A stretch of 64,000 bases of DNA from DSPP01 sp964607165 (GCA_964607165.1 CAZSIT010000001.1:62001-126000), one strand, 5' to 3'; shown: positions 34,232 to 42,840, counted from the stretch's first letter. Notes: generated from the sequence alone by a model not told the origin. Program-made: numbers and translations.

Positions 34232-34612
34232 TGTACAGTTTCCAGACAAAGGTAAAACTTCTTCAACCTAATCCCTGCGCCGGCTGCGTAGCCCAGGGGC
34301 TTCCGCCCCTGGGGAAGCATACCCCCCCACAGAAGCCGGGAGGCCGCGCAGTTTTATAAAGCTACAGCGACTCAATGGCTCTATCGTTAAGGTTACCTAT
34401 GCCTGAAAAAACTGGAGAATTTGAGCTTTTTTGACCCACCCTTACCTCCCCCAAAACCCAAGAAACCGGCGTAGGCTTCAGCCTGCGAAAACTCCCTCGC
34501 ACTCTGAAGAGTGCGCCGGAGGGGAGAACCGGCTTTTGGCGGCATCGGTGCTTGGGTTTTTCTTTCTGATTCTCTGCTTGTAAAAGTGTTACTTATGTCT
34601 GGAAACTGCACA
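34232..34612. mobile_element. MITE-like element with inverted ends and target duplication
   Basis: A 381-bp segment. The left end, TGTACAGTTTCCAGACA (34232-34248), is the inverted complement, with one mismatch, of TGTCTGGAAACTGCACA (34596-34612). It is flanked by a 15-bp direct repeat, ACGCACGCCGGTTTT (34217-34231 and 34613-34627), a likely target duplication. The size of that duplication and the TGT ends recall IS481-type elements. The interior holds no transposase and carries three hairpins, such as CCCAGGGGC/GCCCCTGGG and GCACTCTGAAGAGTGC. It also holds a degenerate internal copy of the right end (about 34391-34418). It fills most of the 527-bp gap before yicC. Confidence 0.7.
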
Positions 34613-34668
34613 ACGCACGCCGGTTTTTGTTTTGACAAATCGGCTTCGATTGGTAACTTCTTTTTTCT

Positions 34669-35535
34669 ATGCTAAGTATGACCGGCTTCGGCCGGGCGGA
34701 AATAGAAAAGAAAAAATACCGCATTGCTGTGGAAATTTCCTCGCTGAACAGCCGCTTTTTGGAAGTTTCGCTGCGCCTGCCGCGCTTTCTTTCCGGGTTG
34801 GAATTTCCCCTGCGCGAGCTGGTAAGCCAGAAAATCGAGCGGGGGAAAGTGGTCGTGGCCCTGCAGTGGGAGGACAAAACCCGCCCGGCCGGCGCTTTTG
34901 ACGATTCGCAGGCCAAGGCATTTCTCGACTGGCTGAAGGCGGCCAAGAAAAAATTCAAGCTGAAAGGGGAGCTTAAGCTCGAAGACCTGCTCCACCTTCC
35001 CTGGTGGGTCAAAGAAGAGGCGCAAGCGGCGCCGGAAGGGGCCTTGGAACTGGCGAAAGAAGCCATCGGCTCCGCCATCGAAAATCTGAATCAAATCAAA
35101 AAAGAGGAAGGCCAAAGGCTTCTGGAGGATTTCAAAAAAAGGTTGGTTGCGATTCGGCGCGAGGTGGTTGAAATCGAAAAGGAAACGCCGGGGCATAAAG
35201 AGGCCTACCGGCAGAAATTGGAAACGCGCATCAAGGAGCTTTTGGGCGAAGGAAAACACGACCCTTTGCGCGTGGCCCAGGAAGCGGCTATTCTGTCCGA
35301 ACGCTCCGACGTTACCGAAGAGATTGTCCGGCTGAAAAGCCATCTCGATGGCTTTGATTCGGCTCTGACTTCCGCCGAACCGACCGGAAAAAAGCTGGGG
35401 TTTTACCTGCAGGAGATGGGCCGGGAGGCCAACACTTTGGGCTCCAAGGCGCTTTCATCTTCCGTTGCCCGCCGGGTGATAGCCATCAAAGAGGAACTGG
35501 AAAAGCTGCGCGAACAGGTTCAAAACGTGGAGTAG
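34669..35535 (+). CDS. yicC: YicC-family endoribonuclease
   Basis: A 288-residue protein with the YicC signature at both ends: MLSMTGFGRAEIEKKKY, EISSLNSRFLEVSLRLP, and near the C-terminus DVTEEIVRLKSHLDGF and KLGFYLQEMGREANTLGSK. YicC proteins are RNA-binding endoribonucleases. It starts the common yicC-gmk-rpoZ gene order. The ATG lies about 40 bp beyond the MITE-like element, so the promoter may lie within or next to that insertion. Confidence 0.92.
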   Translation: MLSMTGFGRAEIEKKKYRIAVEISSLNSRFLEVSLRLPRFLSGLEFPLRELVSQKIERGKVVVALQWEDKTRPAGAFDDSQAKAFLDWLKAAKKKFKLKGELKLEDLLHLPWWVKEEAQAAPEGALELAKEAIGSAIENLNQIKKEEGQRLLEDFKKRLVAIRREVVEIEKETPGHKEAYRQKLETRIKELLGEGKHDPLRVAQEAAILSERSDVTEEIVRLKSHLDGFDSALTSAEPTGKKLGFYLQEMGREANTLGSKALSSSVARRVIAIKEELEKLREQVQNVE

Positions 35536-35537
35536 TT

Positions 35538-36230
35538 TTGGTTTCGAAAAAACCGCCCCCTCGACTTCGCTTCCTCGACTTCGCTTCCTCGACTACGCTC
35601 GTTCACGCTGTGCTCAACGCAAGCGGAACAAGTCGGAACAAGTCGGGACAAGTCTGGATGGTTCTATCCGCTCCTTCCGGCGCAGGAAAAACCACCCTGG
35701 TGAGAAAGCTGTTAAAAAAACATCCGCAATACGGGTTTTCAACCTCCGTTACCACCCGGACGCCGAGAGCGGGGGAACGGAAGGGTGGCGATTATCATTT
35801 TGTTTCGGTGGCCGAGTTTAATCGGCTGCGAAATTCCGGAAAACTTTTGGAATGGGCCAAAATTCATGGCCATTATTATGGGACTCCTTCCGCGCCCTTG
35901 AAAAGTAAAAAGAAATCGGAGGTTGTTTTCTTCGACGTCAACCGGCAGGGAGCTCTGACCATAAAAAAAGTTTGCCCGGAGGCGGTTTTAGTTTTTATCT
36001 TACCTCCCGGCCGACGCGCCCTGGCTTCCCGGCTTTCCGGACGGGGAACCGAATCCAAAGCGGAGCTCGCAAAAAGGCTGGCGGATGCCCGCAAGGAAAT
36101 CGCCGCTTCCCGCTTTTACGATTACTGGATTATCAACCACACGGTGGAAGAGAGTATAAAATGTTTAGAGGCGATTGTTTTGGCCGAGCTTTCCCGTCCC
36201 CGGCGAAATAAGCCCGGGAACAAAAGATGA
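35538..36230 (+). CDS. gmk: Guanylate kinase with repeat-encoded N-terminus
   Basis: A 230-residue frame from a TTG start two bases after yicC. The enzyme core begins at WMVLSAPSGAGKTTL (P-loop SGAGKTT) and continues with TTRTPRAGERKGGDYHF and ILPPGRRALASRL, all normal for Gmk, which phosphorylates GMP. The first 35-40 residues come from an inserted palindromic repeat (35551-35655: repeated cctcgacttcgctt units, then cggaacaagt units) and have no match in the family. If translation instead begins at the ATG at 35658, the protein has 190 residues and lacks part of strand 1. The essential role of Gmk means one of these forms must work. Confidence 0.88.
   Translation: MVSKKPPPRLRFLDFASSTTLVHAVLNASGTSRNKSGQVWMVLSAPSGAGKTTLVRKLLKKHPQYGFSTSVTTRTPRAGERKGGDYHFVSVAEFNRLRNSGKLLEWAKIHGHYYGTPSAPLKSKKKSEVVFFDVNRQGALTIKKVCPEAVLVFILPPGRRALASRLSGRGTESKAELAKRLADARKEIAASRFYDYWIINHTVEESIKCLEAIVLAELSRPRRNKPGNKR
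35551..35655. repeat. Palindromic repeat inserted in the gmk 5' end
   Basis: Two and a half copies of CCTCGACTTCGCTT followed by CTCGTTCACGCTGTGCTC, then GGAACAAGTC in near-tandem copies. The left and right halves are partly complementary (CGACTT / AAGTCG). Relatives occur at 10,700-10,770, 18,920 and 2,470. It is read in frame and leaves the kinase frame open. Confidence 0.8.
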
Positions 36231-36293
36231 GCTTTCCCCGTTACGGGGGCGTGTAGTTTGCCTAACTTTGGTCGATTAAGAAAAGGAGAGAGA

Positions 36294-36518
36294 ATGAATT
36301 TCAAGGCTTTGGATAAATTGAATCAACTTACCGCCAACCAGTACGAAGCGGTTATTTTAGCCGCCAAAACGGCGCGCCGGTTGAATCAAGAGCGCAGGAA
36401 ATTGGAAGAGGGAATGGAAGCAATGGAAGCGGCTGAAGAGCAGCTGCCTTCGCATCGGGTTGCCACGGCTGCCTTGGAAGAGCTGGCTTCCGGACGGGTG
36501 GAGTTTACCCGTCCGTAA
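36294..36518 (+). CDS. rpoZ: RNA polymerase omega subunit
   Basis: A 74-residue protein. LDKLNQLTANQYEAVILAAKTARRLN is typical of omega, which helps assemble RNA polymerase and can bind ppGpp. The ATG at 36294 has AAAGGAGAGAGA just upstream; the longer frame from 36258 is not used. It sits between gmk and topA in the classical order. Confidence 0.88.
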   Translation: MNFKALDKLNQLTANQYEAVILAAKTARRLNQERRKLEEGMEAMEAAEEQLPSHRVATAALEELASGRVEFTRP

Positions 36519-36542
36519 ACTTTTTACGGGGGTTTTTAGCGT

Positions 36543-38777
36543 ATGGCGAAAAATTTAGTCATTGTTGAGTCTCCGACCAAGACCAAAACCTTAAAAAAGA
36601 TTTTGGGGCGGGACTACAACGTGGTGGCGACCAAAGGGCATATTATGGATTTGCCCAAAAGCCGGCTGGGGGTCGATGTAGAAAACGATTTTGAGCCGGA
36701 ATACGAAATCGTTCCCAAACGCAAAGAGATTATCAGCGAGCTTAAAAAAGCGGCCAAGGAGGCTGAAAAAATTTATTTAGCTCCCGACCCGGATAGGGAA
36801 GGGGAGGCTATTGCCCATCACGTTGCCCAGCTGTTGAAGCTCAAAAAGCCGCTGCGTGCATCTTTCAACGAAATCACCAAAGAAGCGGTTAAGCGCGGAA
36901 TTGCCGAAGCGGGCACTATCGATGCCCACAAAGTAGAAGCCCAGCAGGCGCGCCGAATTTTGGACCGGCTGGTGGGCTATCAAATCAGCCCGCTTTTGTG
37001 GAAGACTGTTCATCGCGGACTTTCCGCCGGGCGCGTGCAGTCGGTGGCTCTGCGCCTGGTCTGCGAGCGGGAAGAAGAAATCCAAAAGTTCGTCCCGAAA
37101 GAGTACTGGTCGATTAAGGGATATTTTGAAACCCCCAAGAAGGAAGTTTTTGCCGCCAAGTTAGCTAAAATAAAGGGAGAGAATTTTGAACTGGGAAACC
37201 AGGCGGCAACCGATAAAGTTGTCGAAGATATAAAGAAACAGAAATACGCCGTCTCCGATAAGAAAATCGAGGAGCGCCAGAAAAATCCATATCCACCCTA
37301 CATCACCAGCACCCTGCAGCAGGATGCCAGCCGCCGGCTCGGTTTTTCCACCAGCAAAACGATGACTTTGGCCCAAAAGCTCTACGAAGGGGTGGAAATC
37401 GAGGGCGAATCGGTTGGTCTAATCAGCTATATGCGAACCGATTCGGTGCGGGTAGCCAAGGAAGCACAGGCGGCGGCGGCGGACCTGATTAAATCGGAAT
37501 ACGGCAGCAAATATTTGCCGGAAGAACCGCGCTATTACAAGTCCAAAAAAGGGGCGCAGGATGCCCACGAGGCGATTCGCCCGACTTACTTCGAATATCC
37601 ACCCTCGCGGGTCAAAAAATTCTTGGAAAAAGACCAATATCGGCTCTACGAACTAATCTGGAACCGTTTTGTCGCTTCGCAAATGGCCTCGGCCTTATTT
37701 GATGCTTTGACTTTGGAAATTTCCGGCGGGGATTATCTTTTCCGCGCCAGCTCCCAGAATCTGAAATTCCCCGGTTTTCTGGCGGTTTACGAAGATTTAA
37801 AAGAGGAAGACGGGGAGGACGAGGAACAGTTTGAGATTCCGGTTCTGGAGGCGGGCACCAAGCTGAAATTGGAAAAAGTGGAACCGGCCCAGCATTTCAC
37901 CAAACCGCCGGCCCGCTTTACCGAGGCAGCTTTGGTTCGGGAACTGGAAGCGCGCGGCATTGGGCGCCCTTCCACCTACGCGGCTATCATTTATACTATC
38001 AAAACCCGCAAATACGTGGATATCGAACAGCGCCGGCTTTTCCCCACCGACTTGGGAAAGACCGTCAATCGCATCCTGGTTACTCAATTTCCGGACATTT
38101 TCGACTACGAGTTCACGCGCCTTATGGAAGAGGAGCTGGATTCGATTGAGGAAGGGAAAGACGAGTGGGTGAAGGTTTTAAGGGATTTCTACGAGCCATT
38201 TGAAGAGGATTTGGCGGCGGTCAAGAAGAAAGAAAAAGAGATTAAAAAATCGACGCAGGAAAAAAGCGACGAGGTTTGTGAAAAATGCGGCCGCCCGATG
38301 GTGGTGAAATGGGGCCGGAACGGCAAATTTTTGGCCTGCTCCGGCTACCCGGACTGCAAATCGACCAAGCCGCTGGAGGGCTCGGAAGAGGCGCAGGAGA
38401 CCAAAGAGGTTTGCGAAAAGTGCGGTTCGCCGATGGTGGTCAAGCGCGGGCGCTTTGGCACATTCCTGGCCTGCTCCGCTTACCCCGAATGCAAAAACAC
38501 GAAGGCGTTGGTCAAATCTACCGGAGTCAAATGCCCGGAGAAATGCGGCGGCGAGCTGGTGGAACGCAGAAGCAAGCGCAAGCGGATTTTTTACTCCTGT
38601 TCCAATTACCCCAAATGTAAATTCGCCACCTGGGATAAACCGATGCCGGCCGTTTGTCCCAAGGGGGATTCCAAGTATATGCTTTTCAAATCGACCAAAA
38701 CTAAGGGTGAATATCTGCTTTGCCCGGTCTGCAAGACCGAAGTTGCGCCACAGCCTGTTGCCCAGCCGGTGGGATAA
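36543..38777 (+). CDS. topA: DNA topoisomerase I
   Basis: A 744-residue type IA topoisomerase. The N-terminal Toprim domain has VESPTKTKTLKKIL and APDPDREGEAIAHH. The active-site tyrosine is in LISYMRTDS (about Tyr296), and SAGRVQSVALRL and EARGIGRPSTYA are also conserved. The C-terminus carries three clear zinc ribbons (CEKCGRPM..CSGYPDC, CEKCGSPM..CSAYPEC, CPEKCGGE..CSNYPKC) and a fourth, incomplete one (CPKGD..CPVC). It relaxes negative supercoils. The xerC start follows after one base. Confidence 0.97.
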   Translation: MAKNLVIVESPTKTKTLKKILGRDYNVVATKGHIMDLPKSRLGVDVENDFEPEYEIVPKRKEIISELKKAAKEAEKIYLAPDPDREGEAIAHHVAQLLKLKKPLRASFNEITKEAVKRGIAEAGTIDAHKVEAQQARRILDRLVGYQISPLLWKTVHRGLSAGRVQSVALRLVCEREEEIQKFVPKEYWSIKGYFETPKKEVFAAKLAKIKGENFELGNQAATDKVVEDIKKQKYAVSDKKIEERQKNPYPPYITSTLQQDASRRLGFSTSKTMTLAQKLYEGVEIEGESVGLISYMRTDSVRVAKEAQAAAADLIKSEYGSKYLPEEPRYYKSKKGAQDAHEAIRPTYFEYPPSRVKKFLEKDQYRLYELIWNRFVASQMASALFDALTLEISGGDYLFRASSQNLKFPGFLAVYEDLKEEDGEDEEQFEIPVLEAGTKLKLEKVEPAQHFTKPPARFTEAALVRELEARGIGRPSTYAAIIYTIKTRKYVDIEQRRLFPTDLGKTVNRILVTQFPDIFDYEFTRLMEEELDSIEEGKDEWVKVLRDFYEPFEEDLAAVKKKEKEIKKSTQEKSDEVCEKCGRPMVVKWGRNGKFLACSGYPDCKSTKPLEGSEEAQETKEVCEKCGSPMVVKRGRFGTFLACSAYPECKNTKALVKSTGVKCPEKCGGELVERRSKRKRIFYSCSNYPKCKFATWDKPMPAVCPKGDSKYMLFKSTKTKGEYLLCPVCKTEVAPQPVAQPVG

Positions 38778-38778
38778 G

Positions 38779-39777
38779 ATGGCTTCGGAATCGGTTCAGT
38801 CGGTTCTGGGCGAATTTTTTAACTACTTAAAGCAAAGAAGCGTTTCCCCCAATACGCTACGAGCTTATCAAAAAGATTTGAGTTTGTTTTTCAGTTCGCT
38901 CGGCTACAAAGACTTTAGCTTTTCGTTTTCCAACGCAAGAATTAACAGCGACAGTTTGCGCGCGCACTTCGCCCGTTTGGCGCAAATTTCGGGCGAAAGC
39001 GGACGGACGCTATCCCGTCGGGCATCGTCCTTACGCCGATTTTTGAAGTTCTTGCAGCGCACAGAGAGAACCGCCGAGGACTTGGCGGTTTATGTCTCTT
39101 CCCCCAAATTTGTGCGCAAGCCGCCCAAAAGCTTGAATGAACGGCAGGTTCGGGAGCTTTTTGATGTTGGCTTGAAGGCTGTATCCGGCTCTGAATTTGA
39201 AAAACTTCGCGACCGCGCCATTCTGGAACTCTTTTATTCCTCCGGTTTGCGTTTGGGCGAACTCTCGACTCTAAAGCGCGAGGATATTGACCTGGAAAAG
39301 CGTTGGGTGCAAGTTTTGGGGAAAGGGGGCAAAGTGCGAGGCGTTCCCTTGACCGATAAAGCGGTTGGATCTTTGAGCGAATACCTTGCCTCGGTTGAGA
39401 AGTTAAAAAAGAAAAATCAAAGAGTTGCGTCAGGAGTTACCCCTGACGCAGATGTCGGGAATAATTCCCGACACAACTTGAGGGTGAAACGTTTTGGCAA
39501 CTTTGAAGTTTTGTTCTGCAAAGAAAACGGCACCCCCTTTTCCCGCCGGGGCATCGCACGGATGGTGAAAAAAGCGCTTTTGTCCGTAGATGGCCGGCCG
39601 GAAATTTCCCCCCACGCCCTGCGCCATTCTTTTGCCACCCATCTGTACCGCCGGGGGATGGATTTACGTTCCCTGCAGGAGCTTTTAGGCCACAGCCGCA
39701 TTTCCACCACCCAGATTTATACCTCCGTTGACCCGGAGTGGCTCAAAGAGCAGCACCAAAAGTTTTCGCGGCGCTGA
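38779..39777 (+). CDS. xerC: XerC/D-type tyrosine recombinase with an inserted repeat
   Basis: A 332-residue recombinase starting at the ATG one base after topA. The N-terminal SAM-like domain is LGEFFNYLKQRSVSPNTLRAY. Catalytic residues are Arg158 (SSGLRLGEL), the Lys of GKGGKVRG, His279 and Arg282 (HALRH), LGHS and the nucleophile Tyr314. Xer proteins resolve chromosome dimers at dif. Between the beta-hairpin and FEVLFCKENGTPFSRRG, about 20 extra residues (SGVTPDADVGNNSRHN and flanks) are encoded by two hairpins (39426-39473). The final 14 codons are repeated twice downstream. All catalytic residues remain intact, so activity may be kept. Confidence 0.9.
   Translation: MASESVQSVLGEFFNYLKQRSVSPNTLRAYQKDLSLFFSSLGYKDFSFSFSNARINSDSLRAHFARLAQISGESGRTLSRRASSLRRFLKFLQRTERTAEDLAVYVSSPKFVRKPPKSLNERQVRELFDVGLKAVSGSEFEKLRDRAILELFYSSGLRLGELSTLKREDIDLEKRWVQVLGKGGKVRGVPLTDKAVGSLSEYLASVEKLKKKNQRVASGVTPDADVGNNSRHNLRVKRFGNFEVLFCKENGTPFSRRGIARMVKKALLSVDGRPEISPHALRHSFATHLYRRGMDLRSLQELLGHSRISTTQIYTSVDPEWLKEQHQKFSRR
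39426..39473. repeat. In-frame palindromic insertion inside xerC
   Basis: Two adjacent hairpins: TGCGTCAGG / CCTGACGCA (39426-39450) and the perfect TGTCGGGAAT A ATTCCCGACA (39453-39473). Together with their flanks they account for the about 20 residues that have no counterpart in Xer proteins. Confidence 0.8.
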
Positions 39778-40172
39778 CACTTTACCTTTTTTACGTAGGG
39801 GTAAACCTTCAGGTTCACCCTTTTGGGCGCACCTGAAGGTACGCCCCTACGTTTCACCGATGGATTGCTGTTGGAGGCCTCACGCAGGTTAGATGGTTCG
39901 ACAAGCTCACCACAAGTAAGACTTAACCTGCGCCACGGACTCCGGAGTGGCTCAAAGAGCAGCACCAAAAGTTTTCGCGATGCTGACACTTTACCTTTTT
40001 TACGTAGGGGTAAACTTTCAGGTTCACCCTTTTGGGCGCACCTGAAGGTACGCCCCCACATTTCGCAAATGGATTGCTGTTGGAGGGTTTACGCAGGTTT
40101 GATAAAACTTAACCTGCGCCACAGAAACCGGAGTGGCTGAAAGAGCAGCATAGGAAGTTTTCTCGGCGGTAA
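39733..40172. repeat. Tandem array: xerC 3' end plus palindromic repeats
   Basis: The last 45 bases of xerC (encoding PEWLKEQHQKFSRR and stop) recur at 39942-39986 (PEWLKEQHQKFSRC, stop) and 40128-40172 (PEWLKEQHRKFSRR, stop TAA). The units are 209 and 186 bp. Each carries a GTAGGGG...CCCC[TC]AC hairpin pair (39795-39850; 40004-40059) and an ACGCAGGTT...AACCTGCGCCAC hairpin. Copy 3 has the most diverged codons and may be the original gene end. This array fills the gap between xerC and the next kinase. Confidence 0.85.
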
Positions 40173-40217
40173 AGTTTAGCCGTTTTATTCGCTTTTAATC
40201 GGCCAAAATTCGCTGTA

Positions 40218-40225
40218 TATTTTTG
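40218..40225 (+). promoter_or_regulatory. Candidate Bacteroidetes-type -7 element
   Basis: TATTTTTG fits the TAnnTTTG consensus known from Bacteroidetes-type housekeeping sigma promoters. It lies 5 bases before the kinase ATG, so the mRNA would be leaderless. A similar run (TATATTCTTTGACCC then ATGA) precedes argF. No clear -33 TTTG was confirmed, so this is tentative. Confidence 0.3.
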
Positions 40226-40230
40226 ACCCT

Positions 40231-42840
40231 ATGATTGGCCAGACCATCTCTCATTATAAAATACTCGAAAAGTTGGGTGAAGGGGGGATGGGAGAGGTGT
40301 TTCTGGCTGAAGACACTTCTTTGGGCCGGAAGGTGGCGGTGAAGTTTCTTTCTTCGGATAAAGCTTCCGACCCGGAATCCCGCCAGCGTTTCGTTCACGA
40401 AGCCCGGGCACAGGCAATGCTTTCCCATCCGAACATCGCCACTTTTCATGAAGTCGGGGAAGAAGGGGAAAAAGTTTTTATTGTAATGGAGTATATCGAT
40501 GGCCAGACGCTTTCCCGTTTATCCAAAATCGAAAAGCTCTCTTTGCCGGAGGTTTTGGATTTGGCGATTCAGGTTGGGGAGGGGCTTGCAGCGGCCCACG
40601 AAAAGGGAGTCGTCCATCGCGACATCAAGCCGGAAAATGTGCTGGTTACGGCTAAACACCATGCCAAGATAACCGACTTTGGCTTGGCCAAGTGGAAAGG
40701 GGCTTCCACCCTTACGCAAACTGGTGCTCGGATGGGCACGGCTTACTATATGTCCCCGGAGCAGGTGGAGGGGAAAAAGGCCGACCATCGGACCGACATC
40801 TTTTCGTTGGGAATAATTCTCTACGAGTTACTCTGTGCCCGGCGGCCTTTTGAAGGAGATACCGAGACGGCGATTTTCTACGACCTCGTCAACACTCATC
40901 CCCAGCCGCTGGCGCGCTACGCCCGCAATCTTCCCGACCAGCTCGAAAAGATTGTGATGAAATGTTTGGCCAAAAAGCCGGAAGAGCGCTATCAGCATGC
41001 CGATGAATTGGTGGCCGACCTGAAAGCGCTAAGAAGAACAAGTGAGATACAGCACCTTCCGCTCCAACCCATCCAATCGGACGCGAATCGGAAGAAGTGG
41101 ATAGTGATTTCAGTTGCGGCAGGAGTTATTTTGGTTGCGCTTGCCGCTTATGTGGTGTTGCCCCGCCTTTTTGCGCCGGCTGCCGAAAAGGCCGGTTCCA
41201 GAAAGATGCTGGTAGTTCTGCCGTTCCGGAATTTAGGCGCTCCCGAACAGGAGTATTTTGCCGACGGCATAACCAACGAGATAACTGCCAATTTGGCCAA
41301 AGTAAGCGGTTTGGGGGTTATTTCCAACACCAGCGCCATTCAATACAAAGGGAGTAAAAAGACGTTGGGGCAAATTGGCCAGGAGTTGGGGGCGCAGTAT
41401 GTTTTGGAGGGGGCCATACAATTGCAGGCCACTTCACCGGGAAAGAGCCGCGTGCGGATAACCCCCCAGCTTATTCGGGTTTCGGATGACACCCATCTTT
41501 GGGCGGAGACGTATGACCGGGTTTTTGAAGAAATCTTTGAACTCCAATCCGACATTTCCAAAGAAATTGCCCTTGCTATGGACGTTACTCTGCTGGAGCC
41601 GGAGCGGAAATCGCTCCAAAACCGGCCGACCGAAAATCTGGCGGCGTATGATTTTTACCTGCGCGGCAACGACTATTGGAGTCGAAAAGGGCCAGGCGGG
41701 CTTGGAGAAGAGAAGAACTTGAGAATCGCTTTAGAGATGTATCAGAAAGCGATAGAACTGGATTCCGGGTTTGCCCTCGCTTACGCCAACCTATCCAGAG
41801 TCAAAACCGAACTGTACTGGCATTACGACGGAGAAAAAGAAGACTTAGTAGGGGCAAAGGCGGCCATCGACAGAGCGTTTCAGCTTGTTCCCGGTCTGCC
41901 CGAGGCGCATTTGGCTCTGGGGTCTTACTATTATCATGCCCTGGATTACGAACAGGCTCTAAAACAATTTGCCATCGCTCAAAAAAGCTTGCCCAACAAC
42001 TGCGACCTTCTGGAAGAAATTGGATTTGTGCGAAGTCGTCAGGGAAGATGGAACGAGGCCCTGAATAATTTTAAGAGAGCCGCCGAGCTTGACCCGCGTC
42101 GAGCGGATCTCTCCAGAGCGTTGGCGGAGATTTACCTACGGCTGCGCAAATATGCCCAGGCAGAGCCTTATTTAGAACGCGTCATTTTGCTGGAGCCCGA
42201 AGAGGCGGGTGCCTATGCGCGAAAAGCGGAATTACAAATTGCCTGGGAGGGAGACACCAAAAAAGCCCGGAAAGTTCTTTCCGAGGCAGAGGGGAAAGTG
42301 GATGCAGTTGAACTGGAGGGTACGTGGATTGGGTTGGACTTTTTGGATGGCAATTTTCCCTTGGCGTTGAGCCGACTCACAGGGCCAGAAGTATATGACC
42401 ATGATTCCACAAGTTACTATTTTGACAAAGCCCAAATATACGGATTGCTCAACCGCTCCGAGCCAAGGCGCGCCTGCTACGATTCCGCGCGGATTCTTTT
42501 GGAGAAACAGTTGCAAACAGATTCCGGGAATTATAATCTTCACAGTCAATTAGGACAGGCCTACGCCGGGCTGGGACGCAAGAGCGAGGCAATCCGGGAA
42601 GGCAAAAAGGGGGTAGAACTGGGAGCTGCAAACAAAGTCGCAGACGACAGCCTCTCTGCGCTTAAAAATTTGGCGCACATATATGTTATGGCAGGAGAAT
42701 ATGATTTGGCCTTAGACCAACTGGAGTACCTATTGTCTATCCCCAGCGACCTGTCGGTCTCTTTGCTTCGCCTTGACCCCACCTGGGCGCCGTTGCGCAA
42801 TAACCCGAGGTTTAAAAAACTATTGACGATTGAAGATTGA
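40231..42840 (+). CDS. Membrane Ser/Thr protein kinase with TolB-like and TPR domains
   Basis: An 869-residue paralogue of the kinase at 7579, with the same start (MIGQTISHYKILEKLGEGGM). The kinase domain covers about 8-275 (GEGGMG loop, Lys38 in VAVKF, VVHRDIKPENVLV, TDFGLAKW, YYMSPEQ). A membrane helix at about 288-311 is followed by a TolB/CadC-like domain (MLVVLPFRNLGAPEQEYF, about 330-460) and a TPR array (such as LGSYYYHALDYEQALKQF). The catalytic residues are intact. It is the stand-alone gene between the xerC repeat array and hslV. Its last codons (LTIED, stop) come from an ATTGA-type repeat. Confidence 0.92.
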   Translation: MIGQTISHYKILEKLGEGGMGEVFLAEDTSLGRKVAVKFLSSDKASDPESRQRFVHEARAQAMLSHPNIATFHEVGEEGEKVFIVMEYIDGQTLSRLSKIEKLSLPEVLDLAIQVGEGLAAAHEKGVVHRDIKPENVLVTAKHHAKITDFGLAKWKGASTLTQTGARMGTAYYMSPEQVEGKKADHRTDIFSLGIILYELLCARRPFEGDTETAIFYDLVNTHPQPLARYARNLPDQLEKIVMKCLAKKPEERYQHADELVADLKALRRTSEIQHLPLQPIQSDANRKKWIVISVAAGVILVALAAYVVLPRLFAPAAEKAGSRKMLVVLPFRNLGAPEQEYFADGITNEITANLAKVSGLGVISNTSAIQYKGSKKTLGQIGQELGAQYVLEGAIQLQATSPGKSRVRITPQLIRVSDDTHLWAETYDRVFEEIFELQSDISKEIALAMDVTLLEPERKSLQNRPTENLAAYDFYLRGNDYWSRKGPGGLGEEKNLRIALEMYQKAIELDSGFALAYANLSRVKTELYWHYDGEKEDLVGAKAAIDRAFQLVPGLPEAHLALGSYYYHALDYEQALKQFAIAQKSLPNNCDLLEEIGFVRSRQGRWNEALNNFKRAAELDPRRADLSRALAEIYLRLRKYAQAEPYLERVILLEPEEAGAYARKAELQIAWEGDTKKARKVLSEAEGKVDAVELEGTWIGLDFLDGNFPLALSRLTGPEVYDHDSTSYYFDKAQIYGLLNRSEPRRACYDSARILLEKQLQTDSGNYNLHSQLGQAYAGLGRKSEAIREGKKGVELGAANKVADDSLSALKNLAHIYVMAGEYDLALDQLEYLLSIPSDLSVSLLRLDPTWAPLRNNPRFKKLLTIED

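Noticed and set aside
34393..34638. 81-codon minus-strand frame in the gap before yicC
   Set aside because: It lies within the MITE-like element and crosses its inverted end; the protein has no features of a transposase or other gene.
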